From: Crossiella sp. CA-258035
Lineage (GTDB): Bacteria; Actinomycetota; Actinomycetes; Mycobacteriales; Pseudonocardiaceae
NCBI RefSeq assembly: GCF_030064675.1
Contig: NZ_CP116413.1
Location: 2,202,001 to 2,266,000, forward strand
Length of the DNA: 64,000 nt
Direction: 5' to 3'
The notes under the pieces were generated by a model. That model saw only the letters and a program-made list of their open reading frames with translations, made no database searches and had not been told where the DNA came from. Below, piece after piece: positions 17,072 to 28,339 of the stretch. Position 1 is the stretch's first letter; each line of letters begins with the position of its first letter. The translations under genes and the position numbers were made by a program.

Positions 17072-19132
17072 GTGTCCAAGTTCGCCACCGCGGCCAAACG
17101 CCTCCTGGTGGGGCGGCCGTTCCGCAGTGACCGGCTCTCCCACACGCTGCTGCCCAAGCGCATCGCGCTGCCGGTGTTCGCCTCCGACGCGCTGTCCTCG
17201 GTGGCCTACGCGCCGGAGGAGATCTTCCTGGTGCTGTCCGTGGCCGGGATCTCGGGCTATGTGTTCGCGCCGTGGATCGGGGTCGCGGTCGCGGTGGTCA
17301 TGATGACCGTCGTCTTCAGCTACCGGCAGAACGTGCACGCCTACCCCTCCGGCGGCGGCGACTACGAGATCGCCAACGCGAACCTGGGCCGCTACGGCGG
17401 TCTGACCGTGGGCAGCGCGCTGCTGGTGGACTACATCCTCACCGTGGCGGTGTCGATCTCCTCGGCGATGGCCAACATCGGCTCGCTGATCCCCTACGTG
17501 GCCGAGCACAAGGTGATCTTCGCGGTGGTGGCCATCGTGCTGCTCACCGCGGTCAACCTGCGCGGCATCCGGGAGTCCGGCAGCGCCTTCGCCATCCCGA
17601 CCTACGCGTTCATGATCGGCATGATCCTGATGATCCTGTTCGGTCTGGTGCGCGGGTTCGTGCTGGACGAGCCGATGCGCGCGGAGAGCGCCGGGTTCAC
17701 CCTGAACGCCGAGCACGACGAGCTGATGGGCCTGGCGCTGGCCATGATCGTGCTGCGCTCCTTCACCCAGGGCTGCGCCGCGCTGACCGGCGTGGAGGCG
17801 ATCAGCAACGGGGTGCCCGCCTTCCGCAAGCCGAAGTCGCGCAACGCGGCCACCACGCTGCTGATGATGGGCCTGATCGCGGTGATCATGCTGATGGGCC
17901 TGGTCACGCTGGCCCAGCTGACCGGGGTCAAGATCGCCGAGCACCCGGCGACGCAGCTGGTCGGCGCGCCGGAGGGCTACCACCAGAAGACCATGGTGGT
18001 GCAGATCGCCAACGCGGTCTTCGACGGCTTCCCGGTGGGCGCGGTGTTCATCGCCGCGGTCACCGCGCTGATCCTGGTGCTGGCCGCGAACACCGCGTTC
18101 AACGGCTTCCCGGTGCTCGGCTCGATCCTGGCCCAGGACCGCTACCTGCCGCGCCAGCTGCACACCCGCGGCGACCGGCTGGCCTTCTCCAACGGCATCG
18201 TCTTCCTCGCCGGGTTCGCCATCCTGCTGGTCATCCTGTACGAGGCCGAGGTGGGCAGGCTGATCCCGCTCTACACGGTGGGCGTGTTCGTCTCCTTCAC
18301 CCTCAGCCAGGCCGGCATGGTCCGGCACTGGAACCGGCTGCTGCGCGGCGAGCAGGACACCGCGATCGTCTCCCGGCTCAAGCGGTCCCGGCTGATCAGC
18401 GGTTTCGGCATGGTGATGACCGGCGTGGTGCTCATCGTGGTGCTGATCACCAAGTTCACCCTGGGCGCCTGGGTGGCGATCGCGGCGATGGGCGCGGTGT
18501 TCGCGCTGATGACCGGTATCCGCAGGCACTACGACCACGTGGCGCAGGAGCTGGAGGCGGCCGAGAGCGACCGCTCGCACACCCTGCCCGCGCGCAACCA
18601 CGCGGTGGTGCTGGTCTCCAAGCTGCACATGCCGACCATGCGCGCGATCAGCTTCGCCAGGGCCACCCGGCCGGACGTGCTGGAGGCGGTCACGGTGAAC
18701 GTGGACGACACCGACACCCGGCGGCTGGTCACCGAGTGGGAGCGGCAGGACCTGCCGGTGCCGCTGAAGGTGGTCGAGTCGCCCTACCGCGAGATCACCA
18801 AGCCGGTGCTGGACTACGTGAAGCGGATCCGCAGCACGAACCCGCGCGACGTGGTGACCGTGTTCATCCCGGAGTACGTGGTGGGCCGCTGGTGGGAGCA
18901 CCTGCTGCACAACCAGAGCGCGCTGCGCCTGAAGGGCAGGCTGCTGTTCCAGCCGGGCGTCATGGTGGTCTCGGTGCCCTGGCAGCTGGTCTCCTCCCAG
19001 CGCAGGGTCAAGGAGGCGCCGGTGGTCACCCCCGGTGCGATCCGCCGTGGCTTCGACCCGGTGCACGCCGCACGCAAGGCCGCCGAAGAGCGGCGCAAGA
19101 AGGCCGAGAAGAAGGCGGAAACCAAGAAGTGA
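17072..19132 (+). CDS. APC-superfamily permease
   Basis: This 686-residue transporter has about 12 membrane segments over residues 40-500 and a cytoplasmic C-terminal region of about 170 residues (RNHAVVLVSKLHMPT...), which has the look of a nucleotide- or ligand-sensing domain. It ends in a Lys-rich tail. It matches Rv2690c in position beside ceoB/ceoC, and a role in potassium or amino-acid transport is inferred. The GTG at 17072 is chosen; earlier codons (from 16883) would overlap the ceoB gene and read as random sequence. It overlaps the next gene by GTGA. Confidence 0.87.
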   Translation: MSKFATAAKRLLVGRPFRSDRLSHTLLPKRIALPVFASDALSSVAYAPEEIFLVLSVAGISGYVFAPWIGVAVAVVMMTVVFSYRQNVHAYPSGGGDYEIANANLGRYGGLTVGSALLVDYILTVAVSISSAMANIGSLIPYVAEHKVIFAVVAIVLLTAVNLRGIRESGSAFAIPTYAFMIGMILMILFGLVRGFVLDEPMRAESAGFTLNAEHDELMGLALAMIVLRSFTQGCAALTGVEAISNGVPAFRKPKSRNAATTLLMMGLIAVIMLMGLVTLAQLTGVKIAEHPATQLVGAPEGYHQKTMVVQIANAVFDGFPVGAVFIAAVTALILVLAANTAFNGFPVLGSILAQDRYLPRQLHTRGDRLAFSNGIVFLAGFAILLVILYEAEVGRLIPLYTVGVFVSFTLSQAGMVRHWNRLLRGEQDTAIVSRLKRSRLISGFGMVMTGVVLIVVLITKFTLGAWVAIAAMGAVFALMTGIRRHYDHVAQELEAAESDRSHTLPARNHAVVLVSKLHMPTMRAISFARATRPDVLEAVTVNVDDTDTRRLVTEWERQDLPVPLKVVESPYREITKPVLDYVKRIRSTNPRDVVTVFIPEYVVGRWWEHLLHNQSALRLKGRLLFQPGVMVVSVPWQLVSSQRRVKEAPVVTPGAIRRGFDPVHAARKAAEERRKKAEKKAETKK

Positions 19133-20334
19133 GTCAGGACCGCCTGGACTGGACCGGTCGCACGCTGGAAGTCGAGATCGGCCCGGTGGCGCACGGCGGC
19201 CACTGCGTCGCCCGGCACGAGGGCAGGGTGCTCTTCGTCCGGCACGCGCTGCCGGGGGAGAAGGCCCTGGTCCAGGTGACCGAGGACAACGGCGGCTCGT
19301 TCTGCCGGGCGGACGCGGTCACCGTGCACACCCCGTCGCCGGACCGGCTCACCCCGCCCTGCCCACTGGCCGCGCCCGGCGAGTGCGGCGGCTGCGACTG
19401 GCAACACGCCAGCCCCGCCGCCCAGCGCGCGCTCAAGGCCGCCGTGGTGATGGAGCAGCTCAAGCGGATCGCGGGCCTGGACCGGCAGGTCACGGTCGAG
19501 GAGCTGCCCGGCGGTCAGCTGGACTGGCGCACCCGGGTCCGCCTCGCGGTGGGCAGCGGCGGCCGGGCCGGCCTGCGCGCGCACCGCAGCCACCGGGTGA
19601 TCCCGCTGCGGGACTGCCCGATCGCGGCACCCGGCGCGCTGGAGGGCGTGCTCAGCCGCAGCTGGAAGCCGGGTACCGAGCTGGAGGTGGCCAAGGACGG
19701 CGCGGGCCAGGTGCACGTGGCCGAGATCCGCAAGGACCGCCCGCCGCGGATCATGGCCGGCGACGGCCTGGCCCACGAACACGCCGCGGGCCGCGACTGG
19801 CGACTGGCCGCAGGCGGCTTCTGGCAGGTGCACCCCGCGGCCGCGGACACCTTCGCCGGGGTCGTCGAGGAGTGGGCCCAGGCGCCGGTGGGTGGCACGG
19901 CCTGGGACCTCTACGGCGGGGTCGGGCTGTTCGCCTCGGTGCTGGCCAGGCAGGTCGGGCCGACCGGCTCGGTGCTGGCGATCGAGTCCTCGAAGCGGGC
20001 CGTGGTGGACGGCACGGCGAACCTGGTGGACCTGCCGCAGGTGCGGTTGCGGGTCGGCCGGGTGGAGCGGCTGCTGGGGTCGGCGGAGCTGCGGGACGAG
20101 CGGCCGGACGTGGTGGTGCTGGACCCGCCGCGCAAGGGCGCGGGCAAGGACGTGGTGGCCGCGGTGGCGGCGGCCGGGCCGTCGCGGGTGGTGCACGTGG
20201 CGTGTGATCCGGCGGCGCTGGCGCGGGATGTCGGGTTGTTCCGGGGGCAGGGGTACGAGCTCCGGGAGCTGCGGGCGTTCGACGCGTTCCCGATGACTCA
20301 TCACATGGAGTGCATCGCCTTGCTCACGCGGTGA
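19129..20334 (+). CDS. TRAM-domain 23S rRNA/tRNA (uracil-5)-methyltransferase
   Basis: This 401-residue enzyme belongs to the TrmA/RlmC/RlmD class. An N-terminal TRAM domain (residues about 8-65) is followed by four cysteines suited to a 4Fe-4S cluster (Cys78, Cys86, Cys89, Cys163). A Rossmann methyltransferase follows with WDLYGGVGLFA (SAM site), the DPPRKG motif and HVACDPAALARD, which holds the catalytic cysteine. It matches Rv2689c in place. The GTG at 19129 overlaps the permease stop as GTGA, indicating coupling. Confidence 0.92.
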   Translation: MSQDRLDWTGRTLEVEIGPVAHGGHCVARHEGRVLFVRHALPGEKALVQVTEDNGGSFCRADAVTVHTPSPDRLTPPCPLAAPGECGGCDWQHASPAAQRALKAAVVMEQLKRIAGLDRQVTVEELPGGQLDWRTRVRLAVGSGGRAGLRAHRSHRVIPLRDCPIAAPGALEGVLSRSWKPGTELEVAKDGAGQVHVAEIRKDRPPRIMAGDGLAHEHAAGRDWRLAAGGFWQVHPAAADTFAGVVEEWAQAPVGGTAWDLYGGVGLFASVLARQVGPTGSVLAIESSKRAVVDGTANLVDLPQVRLRVGRVERLLGSAELRDERPDVVVLDPPRKGAGKDVVAAVAAAGPSRVVHVACDPAALARDVGLFRGQGYELRELRAFDAFPMTHHMECIALLTR

Positions 20335-20584
20335 ACGCCGAGGCGGTCGGCGCACCGCCCTTGCCGTGCGGTCGTGGAGAGGGCATAGCTCTGCTCGCGC
20401 GTTGAAACCGTTGCCACGAAAGGGATCGATGTCGATCAGTGTCGTTCCCACACCTGGCCCGGATCTTGGCGCAAGATGGGGAGACCTCGCCGCCACGCGC
20501 CGATCTTGTGCTTGATAGGTTGCTCAACCGGCGCGCTACGCGGGGGCCGCCCGTGCGGGTATGCGATCCTGGGAGGTTTGGCCG

Positions 20585-23500
20585 GTGTCTGGCGACTCAT
20601 TCGTCCACCTGCATGTGCACACCGAGTACTCCATGCTCGACGGGGCGGCCAAGATCGCTCCGTTGTTCGCGGAGGCGGCGCGGTTGGAGATGCCCGCGGT
20701 GGGCATGACCGACCACGGCAACATGTACGGCGGCGACGAGTTCTACCAGCAGGCCCGCAAGCACGGCATCAAGCCGATCATCGGCATCGAGGCCTACATC
20801 GCGCCGACCAGCCGGTTCCACAAGAAGCCGGTGTTCTGGGGCGACCCGGGCCAGCGTGGCGACGACATCTCCGGCGCCGGCGCCTACACGCACATGACCA
20901 TGGTGGCCAAGAACTCCACCGGGGTGCGCAACCTGTTCCGGCTGTCCAGCCAGGCGTCCATGGAGGGCTACTACTACAAGCCCCGGATGGACCGGGAGAT
21001 CATCGCGGAGAACGCCGAGGGGATCATCGCCACCACCGGCTGCCCCTCCGGCGAGGTGCAGACCCGGCTGCGGCTGGGGCACGAGGCCGAGGCGATCCAG
21101 GCCGCGGCGGACTACCGCGACATCTTCGGGGCGGAGAACTTCTTCCTCGAACTGATGGACCACGGGCTGTCCATCGAGCGGCGGGTGCGCGAGGGGCTGC
21201 TGGCGATCGGCAAGAAGCTCAACATCCCGCCGCTGGCCACCAACGACAGCCACTACGTCACCAAGGACCAGGCCGACGCGCACTCCGCGTTGCTGTGCGT
21301 GCAGTCCGGCAAGATGCTCTCCGACCCGAACCGGTTCAAGTTCGACGGCGACGGCTACTACCTGAAGTCGGCCGCGGAGATGCGCGAGCTGTGGGACGGC
21401 CAGGTCGAGGGCGCCTGCGACAACACGCTGCTGATCGCGGAGATGGTCGAGTCCTACGACGACGTGTGGGCGCACCGGGACCGGATGCCGGTCTTCCCGG
21501 TGCCCGAGGGCGAGACGCAGGAGTCCTTCCTCTTCAAGCAGGTCATGGAGGGGCTGCACCGCCGCTTCCCGGACGGCATTCCGGACGGCTACGTGGAGCG
21601 GGCCGAGTTCGAGCTGAACGTGATCGCGGGCAAGGGGTTCCCGGCCTACTTCCTGGTGGTCGGCGACCTGGTCTCCTACGCCAAGTCCGTGGGCATCCGG
21701 GTCGGGCCCGGCCGTGGCTCGGCCGCGGGCGCGCTGGTGGCCTACGCGCTGGGCATCACCAACATCGACCCGATCCCGCACGGCCTGCTGTTCGAGCGGT
21801 TCCTCAACCCCGAGCGCACCGCCATGCCCGACATCGACATCGACTTCGACGACCGCAGGCGCGGCGAGATGGTGCGCTACGCCACCGAGAAGTGGGGCAG
21901 CGACCGGGTCGCCCAGGTGATCACCTTCGGCACCATCAAGACCAAGGCCGCGATCAAGGACTCGGCGCGCGTGCACTACGGGCAGCCCGGGTTCGCCATC
22001 GCGGACAAGATCTCCAAGGCGCTGCCGCCGCCGATCATGGCCAAGGACATCCCGCTCTCCGGCATCGTCAACCCCAAGCACGAGCGCTACGGCGAGGCCG
22101 CCGAGGTCCGCACCCTGATCGAGAACGACCAGGACGTGGCCAAGATCTTCGAGACCGCGCGCGGCCTGGAGGGCCTGATCCGCAACGCCGGTGTGCACGC
22201 CTGCGCGGTGATCATGTCCTCCGAGCCGCTGATCGAGTCCATCCCGCTGTGGCGGCGCGACGACGGCTCGATCATCACCGGCTGGGACTACCCGTCGTGT
22301 GAGAACCTCGGCCTGCTGAAGATGGACTTCCTCGGCCTGCGCAACCTCACCGTCATGGGTGATGCCATCGACAACGTCAAGGCCAACCGCGGCCAGGACA
22401 TCGACCTGGACACCCTCGCCCTCGACGACAAGACCACCTACGAGCTGCTCAGCCGCGGCGACACCCTCGGGGTGTTCCAGCTCGACGGCGGCCCCATGCG
22501 CGACCTGCTGCGCCGCATGCAGCCCAACGCCTTCGAGGACATCGTCGCGGTCGGCGCGCTGTACCGCCCCGGCCCGATGGGGATGAACGCGCACAACGAC
22601 TACGCCGACCGCAAGAACAAGCGGCAAGAGGTCAAGCCGATCCACCCGGAGCTGGAGGAACCGCTGCGGGAGATCCTCTCCGAGACCTACGGCCTGATCG
22701 TCTACCAAGAGCAGATCATGTTCATCGCGCAGAAGGTCGCGGGCTATTCGATGGGCCGCGCGGATGTGCTGCGCAAGGCGATGGGCAAGAAGAAGCAGGA
22801 GGTCCTGGAAAAGGAGTTCGAGGGCTTCCACGCCGGAATGCAGGCCAACGGCTTCTCCGACGAGGCGGTCAAAGCGCTCTGGGACACGATTCTCCCGTTC
22901 GCCGGCTACGCGTTCAACAAGTCGCACGCGGCCGCCTACGGCCTGGTCTCCTACTGGACCGCCTACCTCAAGGCGAACTACCGCGCCGAGTACATGGCCG
23001 CGCTGCTCACCTCGGTCGGTGACAACAAGGACAAGTCCGCGGTCTACCTCTCCGAGTGCCGCCGACTGGGCATCAAGGTGCTGCCGCCGGATGTCAACGA
23101 GTCCGCGCTGCGCTTCTCCGCGGTCGGCACCGACATCCGCTTCGGCCTCGGCGCGATCCGCAACGTCGGCGCCAACGTGGTCGAGTCGATCATCGTCACC
23201 AGGGAGAAGAAGGGGAAGTACGCCTCCTTCACCGACTTCCTGGACAAGTCCGAGCTGGTCTGCTGCAACAAGCGGGTCATCGAGTCGCTGATCAAGGCGG
23301 GCGCGTTCGACTCCTTCGACAACACCCGGCTGGCCCTCATGCAGGTGCACGAGGAAGCCGTGGACGCCGTGGTCGGCCTCAAGCGCCAGGAGGCGATGGG
23401 CCAGTTCGACCTCTTCGGCGGCGGTGACGACAGCGAGGCGGGCGAGGACTCCTCCCCGCTGGCGCACCTGAAGTTCGGCGCCGAGGAGTGGCCGCGCAAG

Positions 23501-24130
23501 CAGATGCTCAGCTTCGAGCGGGAGATGCTCGGCCTCTACGTCTCCGCGCACCCACTGGACGGCGCCGAGCGGATCCTGCGCAAGAACGCGCAGAAGACCA
23601 TCGCCGAGCTGCTCAACGACCCGCCCCGGGAGGGCGAGGTGGTCATCGCCGGGATGATCTCCGGCCTGGAGCGGCGGGTGAACAAGAACGGCGAGCCGTG
23701 GGCCATCGCCACGGTGGAGGACCTGGACGCCTCCATCGAGGTGCTGTTCTTCCCGAAGAGCTACAGCGTGCTGTCGGCCGACCTGGTCGAGGACGCCGCG
23801 GTGGCGATCAAGGGCAGGGTGAACTGGCGCGAGGACAAGATGTCCATCTTCGGCGGCGGGGTGATCCCGCTGGACATCGCCGACGCGGAGAACAACCCCG
23901 GCATGGACCCGCCGTTCGTGCTGGCCTGCAACCCGGAGAAGCTGAACGAGGAAGTCCTGCTGGAGCTCAAGCGGACGCTGTCCATGCACAAGGGCGACAC
24001 CCCGGTGCACCTCAAGCTGATGTTCCGGCGCGAGGCCGTGATGATGGCGGTGGACGACTACCCGATCAAGCTCACCCCGGCGTTCATGGGCGAGATCAAG
24101 GCCCTGCCGGGTATCGCGGTCAGCGCTTAG
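20585..24130 (+). CDS. dnaE: DNA polymerase III alpha subunit
   Basis: This 1181-residue replicative polymerase has an N-terminal PHP domain ([13 protein letters not shown]) with its metal-binding His/Asp set; in actinobacteria this domain is the proofreading exonuclease. The palm carries the catalytic PDIDIDFDD near residue 415. A helix-hairpin-helix and a C-terminal OB fold ([13 protein letters not shown]..., about residues 1020-1090) follow. Length is as expected for DnaE1. The GTG at 20585 is chosen for the GGGAGG eight bases upstream. It lies between the RNA methyltransferase and dxs, a position I do not recall for it in M. tuberculosis. Confidence 0.97.
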   Translation: MSGDSFVHLHVHTEYSMLDGAAKIAPLFAEAARLEMPAVGMTDHGNMYGGDEFYQQARKHGIKPIIGIEAYIAPTSRFHKKPVFWGDPGQRGDDISGAGAYTHMTMVAKNSTGVRNLFRLSSQASMEGYYYKPRMDREIIAENAEGIIATTGCPSGEVQTRLRLGHEAEAIQAAADYRDIFGAENFFLELMDHGLSIERRVREGLLAIGKKLNIPPLATNDSHYVTKDQADAHSALLCVQSGKMLSDPNRFKFDGDGYYLKSAAEMRELWDGQVEGACDNTLLIAEMVESYDDVWAHRDRMPVFPVPEGETQESFLFKQVMEGLHRRFPDGIPDGYVERAEFELNVIAGKGFPAYFLVVGDLVSYAKSVGIRVGPGRGSAAGALVAYALGITNIDPIPHGLLFERFLNPERTAMPDIDIDFDDRRRGEMVRYATEKWGSDRVAQVITFGTIKTKAAIKDSARVHYGQPGFAIADKISKALPPPIMAKDIPLSGIVNPKHERYGEAAEVRTLIENDQDVAKIFETARGLEGLIRNAGVHACAVIMSSEPLIESIPLWRRDDGSIITGWDYPSCENLGLLKMDFLGLRNLTVMGDAIDNVKANRGQDIDLDTLALDDKTTYELLSRGDTLGVFQLDGGPMRDLLRRMQPNAFEDIVAVGALYRPGPMGMNAHNDYADRKNKRQEVKPIHPELEEPLREILSETYGLIVYQEQIMFIAQKVAGYSMGRADVLRKAMGKKKQEVLEKEFEGFHAGMQANGFSDEAVKALWDTILPFAGYAFNKSHAAAYGLVSYWTAYLKANYRAEYMAALLTSVGDNKDKSAVYLSECRRLGIKVLPPDVNESALRFSAVGTDIRFGLGAIRNVGANVVESIIVTREKKGKYASFTDFLDKSELVCCNKRVIESLIKAGAFDSFDNTRLALMQVHEEAVDAVVGLKRQEAMGQFDLFGGGDDSEAGEDSSPLAHLKFGAEEWPRKQMLSFEREMLGLYVSAHPLDGAERILRKNAQKTIAELLNDPPREGEVVIAGMISGLERRVNKNGEPWAIATVEDLDASIEVLFFPKSYSVLSADLVEDAAVAIKGRVNWREDKMSIFGGGVIPLDIADAENNPGMDPPFVLACNPEKLNEEVLLELKRTLSMHKGDTPVHLKLMFRREAVMMAVDDYPIKLTPAFMGEIKALPGIAVSA

Positions 24131-24166
24131 CCGGAAGTTGCCCAGACAAGACCAGTAGCCTGGACG

Positions 24167-24197
24167 ACGTCCACCCGTTCGAGTGGCGGGTGGACGT
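24167..24197. terminator. Hairpin terminator after dnaE
   Basis: ACGTCCACCCG (24167-24177) and CGGGTGGACGT (24187-24197) are perfect 11-bp arms, 36 bp after the dnaE stop. Confidence 0.75.
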
Positions 24198-24379
24198 TCG
24201 GCATGGGCCTGAAGTGGGGGCCGGAAGTTTTAGGACCCGGCAGGAGTGCGCCCGGCGGTCTTTCCGACCGTGACCACTCCGCCGGTCTCCGTAGACTGGC
24301 CGACAGCCGCCGACCCCGGCGGCGTTTCCCGTTGTGGAGCGGGATGACAGGCGAGCTACAGCGTAACGAGGGGTGTTAG

Positions 24380-26353
24380 GTGCAACTACTCGAATCCGTG
24401 CGTAGCCCGGCGGATCTGAAACGCATGAGCCAGGAGGAGCTGGCGCTGCTGGCGGCGGAGATCCGTGCGTTCCTGGTGGACAAGGTATCCCGCACCGGCG
24501 GGCACCTCGGTCCCAACCTGGGCGTGGTCGAGATCACCCTCGCGATCCACCGGGTCTTCGACTCCCCGCACGACGCCGTGCTGTTCGACACCGGCCACCA
24601 GTCCTACGTGCACAAGATGGTCACCGGCCGCCTCGACGGCTTCGACAAGCTGCGTCAGCGCGGCGGGCTCTCCGGCTACCCGAGCCGGAGCGAGAGCGAG
24701 CACGACCTCGTCGAGTCCAGCCACGCCTCGACCGCGCTGTCCTACGCCGACGGCCTGGCCACCGCGTTCAAGCTCTCCGGCAAGCGGCGGCACGTGGTCG
24801 CCGTGGTCGGTGACGGCGCGCTCACCGGCGGTATGTGCTGGGAGGCGCTCAACAACATCGCCGGCGACAAGACCCGGCCACTGGTCATCGTGGTCAACGA
24901 CAACGGCCGGTCCTACTCGCCGACCATCGGCGGCCTGGCCGACCACCTCGCCTCCCTGCGGCTGCGGCCCGGGTACGAGCGCGCGCTGGAAAGCGGCAAG
25001 CGGACCCTGCAGAACACCCCGGTCGTCGGCAAGCCGCTCTACGCGGCCCTGCACGCGGCCAAGCGCGGCATCAAGGACGCGCTGAGCCCGCAGGTGATGT
25101 TCGAGGACCTGGGCCTGAAGTACTTCGGGCCGGTGGACGGGCACGACCAGCATGCCTTCGAGGCCGCGCTGGAGCGGGCCAAGGACTTCGGCGGCCCGGT
25201 CATCGTGCACGCGGTCACCCAGAAGGGCCGCGGCTACGCCCCCGCGGAGAACCACGTGGCCGACGTCATGCACGCCATCGGCGTGATCGACCCGGTCACC
25301 GGCAAGTCCACCAAGAAGAAGGCCGCCGACTGGACCGGCGTCTTCGCCGACGAGATCGTCAAGATCGGCGCGGAGCGCGAGGACGTGGTGACCATCACCG
25401 CCGCGATGCTCGGCCCGACCGGCCTGGCCAAGTTCTCCGAGGCATACCCCGGCCGCTGCCTGGACGTGGGCATCGCCGAGCAGCACGCGATGACCGCCGC
25501 GGCCGGCCTGGCCATGGGCGGCATGAAGCCGGTGTTCGCGGTCTACTCGACCTTCCTCAACCGGGCCTTCGACCAGTTGCTGATGGAGGTCGCGCTGCAC
25601 AAGCAGCCGGTGTCCATCGTGCTGGACCGCTCCGGCGTCACCGGCGACGACGGCGCCAGCCACAACGGCATGTGGGACCTGTCCCTCCTCGGCATCGTGC
25701 CGGGCATGCGGGTCGCGGTGCCGCGCGATGCCAACACCCTGCGCGAGGAGCTGCGCGAGTCGGTGGCCATCGACGACGGCCCGTCCGCGATCCGCTACGG
25801 CAAGGGCGCGGTGATCGAGGAGATCCCCGCGCTGGAGCGGATCGGCGTGGTCGACGTGCTGCGCCGCCCGGCCGAGGGCGAGGGCAAGGACGTGCTGCTG
25901 GTCGCGGTCGGCTGCTTCGCGCAGCTGGCCCTGGAGGCGGCGCAGCGGCTGTCCGACCAGGGTGTCGGCGTGACCGTGGTGGACCCGCGGTGGGTTGTTC
26001 CCGTTCCCACCGAGCTGGTCGGCATGGCCGCCGAGCACCGCCTCGTGGTCACCGTCGAGGACGCAGGCCGCCACGGCGGCTTCGGCTGGGCGATGTCGGC
26101 CGCGCTGCGCGATGCCAACCTGGACGTCCCGCTGCGCGACCTGGCCATCCCGCAGCGCTTCCTGGACCACGCCTCGCGCGCCGAGGTGCTGGCCGAACTG
26201 GGACTCACCGCCCAGGACGTGGCCCGCCGGGTGACCGAGTGGACCGCGGAGTACCTCGGCGAGGACGCCGAGGAGACCGAGGCGCCTGCCGCCAAGGAGT
26301 CCACTGTGGACAAGACTCCGGCCAGCCGGTCGCGCAAGCGCCCGCAGAGCTGA
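24380..26353 (+). CDS. dxs: 1-deoxy-D-xylulose-5-phosphate synthase
   Basis: This 657-residue thiamine-diphosphate enzyme joins pyruvate and glyceraldehyde-3-phosphate in the first step of the MEP isoprenoid pathway. The cofactor motif [18 protein letters not shown] (about residues 140-158), the [10 protein letters not shown] substrate loop, [16 protein letters not shown] and the transketolase C-terminal domain are all present. A Thr/Glu/Lys-rich tail of about 35 residues extends the usual end. The GTG start has GAGGGG upstream. It is a single-gene unit with hairpins on both sides. Confidence 0.97.
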   Translation: MQLLESVRSPADLKRMSQEELALLAAEIRAFLVDKVSRTGGHLGPNLGVVEITLAIHRVFDSPHDAVLFDTGHQSYVHKMVTGRLDGFDKLRQRGGLSGYPSRSESEHDLVESSHASTALSYADGLATAFKLSGKRRHVVAVVGDGALTGGMCWEALNNIAGDKTRPLVIVVNDNGRSYSPTIGGLADHLASLRLRPGYERALESGKRTLQNTPVVGKPLYAALHAAKRGIKDALSPQVMFEDLGLKYFGPVDGHDQHAFEAALERAKDFGGPVIVHAVTQKGRGYAPAENHVADVMHAIGVIDPVTGKSTKKKAADWTGVFADEIVKIGAEREDVVTITAAMLGPTGLAKFSEAYPGRCLDVGIAEQHAMTAAAGLAMGGMKPVFAVYSTFLNRAFDQLLMEVALHKQPVSIVLDRSGVTGDDGASHNGMWDLSLLGIVPGMRVAVPRDANTLREELRESVAIDDGPSAIRYGKGAVIEEIPALERIGVVDVLRRPAEGEGKDVLLVAVGCFAQLALEAAQRLSDQGVGVTVVDPRWVVPVPTELVGMAAEHRLVVTVEDAGRHGGFGWAMSAALRDANLDVPLRDLAIPQRFLDHASRAEVLAELGLTAQDVARRVTEWTAEYLGEDAEETEAPAAKESTVDKTPASRSRKRPQS

Positions 26354-26369
26354 GAGTCGCCGCACCGCG

Positions 26370-26411
26370 GCCACCGGCCCGCCCCTCCCACGATGGGGGC
26401 GGGCCGGTGGC
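26370..26411. terminator. Strong hairpin terminator after dxs
   Basis: GCCACCGGCCCGCCCC (26370-26385) and its exact complement (26396-26411) form 16-bp arms around a 10-nt loop, 17 bp after the dxs stop. Confidence 0.85.
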
Positions 26412-26496
26412 GTGCTCAGCGAACGCTCAGCTCATCGACAGGGTGTCGACAGCCCCGCGCGTCCACGGCCTCCGCGCGGCGTGGCATCGTGGTGGC

Positions 26497-27183
26497 GTGC
26501 GGATCCTGATTGTGGAGGACGAACAGCCCCTGGCCGACGCGATCGCCAGGGGGCTGCGACGGGAAGGTATGGCCGTCGACGTGGCCTACGACGGCGAGTC
26601 GGGGCACGAGAAGTCCTCGGTGACCCGGTACGACGTGGTGGTGCTGGACCGGGACCTGCCCGGCATGTCCGGCGACGAGCTGTGCCGGCAGATCGTGGAC
26701 TCCGGCGCGCTCACCCGGGTGATCATGCTGACCGCCAGCGGCACCGTGCAGGACCGGGTCTCCGGGCTGTCGCTGGGCGCCGATGACTACCTGGCCAAGC
26801 CGTTCGCCTTCCCCGAGCTGGTGGCCAGGGTGCGGGCGCTGGGCAGGCGGGCCACCCCGGCCATGCCGCCGGTGCTCACCGTGGCCGACGTGGTGCTCAA
26901 CCCGGCCCGGCGCAGCGTGCTGCGGGCCGGCCAGCCGGTGGAGCTGACCCGCAAGGAGTTCGGCGTGCTGGAGGTGCTGCTGGCCGCAGGCGGCGCCGTG
27001 GTCAGCAGCGAGGAGCTGCTGGAACGGGTGTGGGACGAGAACGCCGACCCGTTCACCACCACCGTGCGGGTCACCGTGATGACCCTGCGCAAGAAGCTCG
27101 GCGAGCCGGGCATCATCGAGACCGTGGTCGGCTCCGGCTACCGGGTGCCGGTCAACGCCGGAGTGGAGTCCGCTGATTCCTGA
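26497..27183 (+). CDS. OmpR-family response regulator
   Basis: This 228-residue protein has a receiver domain (RILIVEDEQPL; phospho-acceptor in VVVLDRDLPG; MLTAS; the conserved lysine in YLAKPF) and a winged-helix DNA-binding domain (ELTRKEFGVLEVLL...VRVTVMTLRKKLG...GSGYRV). The partner histidine kinase follows directly. The target genes are not evident from the sequence. The GTG at 26497 is chosen because RILIVED is the usual family N-terminus. Confidence 0.95.
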   Translation: MRILIVEDEQPLADAIARGLRREGMAVDVAYDGESGHEKSSVTRYDVVVLDRDLPGMSGDELCRQIVDSGALTRVIMLTASGTVQDRVSGLSLGADDYLAKPFAFPELVARVRALGRRATPAMPPVLTVADVVLNPARRSVLRAGQPVELTRKEFGVLEVLLAAGGAVVSSEELLERVWDENADPFTTTVRVTVMTLRKKLGEPGIIETVVGSGYRVPVNAGVESADS

Positions 27184-27271
27184 GCACCCGCTGACCGCCG
27201 ACCCCGGGGCCCTGCGGCGTCGCCGCGGCCCCGGTCTGCGGGTACGGCTGACCCTGCTGGCGACCGGCCTG

Positions 27272-28339
27272 GTGGCCGCGGTCAGCCTGCTGCTGCTCTG
27301 GCTCGGCTGGATGCTGGTCGGCGGCGTGGTCGACCAGTACCCGGTGTTCCCGCCGGAGACCAGGATCAAGGTGCTCGGCCAGGAGCTGCCGCCCTCCCAG
27401 GTGCACCAGATCCTCAAGGAGAACGCGCGCGAGGTGGTGCTCAACTCCGGCGCGATCGCCTTCGTGTGCATGGTGCTGGCCACCGCGATCCTGGCCTGGA
27501 CGTTGACCGGCCGGGTGTTGCGGCCGCTGCACGAGGTCACGCACACCGCGCACCGGCTGTCCGTGGAGTCCCTCGACGAGCGGATCGCGCTGCGCGGGCC
27601 GCGGGACGAGGTGGCCGAGCTGGCCGACACCTTCGACGCCATGCTGGACCGGCTGCAGGCCGCCTTCGAGTCCCAGCGCCGGTTCGTGGCCAACGCCAGC
27701 CACGAGCTGCGCACCCCGCTGGCCGTGGTCCGCACCGAGCTCGACGTCACCCTGGCCGACCCGGACGCCGACGTCGCCGAGCTGCGCCGGATGGCGGGCG
27801 TGGTGCGCACCGCGACCCAGCGCGCCGAGCACCTGGTCGAGGCCCTGCTGCTGCTCGCCCGCACCGACGCGGTTGGCCTGTCCGCCCGCGAGTCCGTCGA
27901 CCTGTCCGCCCTGGTCCGCAGCGCCTGGTCCTCGGCCCGCTCCGCGGCGGAGGAACGCGGTCTGCGCACCGAGTTCCACACCCCGGCCGTGCAAGCCGTC
28001 GGCGACCCGGTGCTGCTGGAACGCCTGGCCGGGAACCTCCTGGAGAACGCGGTGCGGCACAACGTGGACGGCGGCTGGATCACCGTGCGCACCGAGGCCG
28101 ACGCCAAGCGCGCCACCCTGCGCGTGGTCTCCTCCGGCGGCCAGATCTCGGTGGAACGGGTGGCCGAGCTGTTCGAGCCGTTCCGCCGCGGCGGCACCGA
28201 CCGCACCGCCCACCGCGGGGCCGGGCTGGGGCTGTCCATCGTGCGCTCGGTGGTGGGCGCGCACGGGGGAGAGGTCAGCGCGGAACCGGTGCCCGGCGGC
28301 GGCCTGGACGTCACGGTGACCCTGCCGATCGCCCCCTAG
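27272..28339 (+). CDS. Sensor histidine kinase
   Basis: This 355-residue kinase (as drawn) has two membrane segments around a short external loop (about residues 1-75), a HAMP domain (LTGRVLRPLHEVTHTAHRL), the phospho-acceptor H-box (NASHELRTPLAVV), the N-box (NLLENAVRHN) and the G-box (GAGLGLSIV). It pairs with the response regulator just upstream. The first ATG/GTG/TTG (GTG 27272) falls inside the first membrane segment. The frame is open upstream and encodes GLRVRLTLLATGL, typical of kinase N-termini, so translation probably begins near 27173 at a CTG with a GGAGTGGAG ribosome site. Its stop codon overlaps that of the convergent TetR gene as CTAG. Confidence 0.92.
   Translation: MAAVSLLLLWLGWMLVGGVVDQYPVFPPETRIKVLGQELPPSQVHQILKENAREVVLNSGAIAFVCMVLATAILAWTLTGRVLRPLHEVTHTAHRLSVESLDERIALRGPRDEVAELADTFDAMLDRLQAAFESQRRFVANASHELRTPLAVVRTELDVTLADPDADVAELRRMAGVVRTATQRAEHLVEALLLLARTDAVGLSARESVDLSALVRSAWSSARSAAEERGLRTEFHTPAVQAVGDPVLLERLAGNLLENAVRHNVDGGWITVRTEADAKRATLRVVSSGGQISVERVAELFEPFRRGGTDRTAHRGAGLGLSIVRSVVGAHGGEVSAEPVPGGGLDVTVTLPIAP

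Noticed and set aside
17045-19066. A long open frame opposite the APC permease gene
   Set aside because: Composition is His/Gln/Arg-rich with no family features, while the sense frame is a clear transporter.
20463-20477. ATCTTGGCGCAAGAT palindrome upstream of dnaE as an operator
   Set aside because: Arms are only six bases, a single copy is present and no regulator is linked, so it may be chance.
20597-24010. A very long open frame (over 1100 codons) on the strand opposite dnaE
   Set aside because: It mirrors dnaE codon positions and encodes His/Arg/Gly-rich sequence with no domain. It is a by-product of the strong third-position GC bias.
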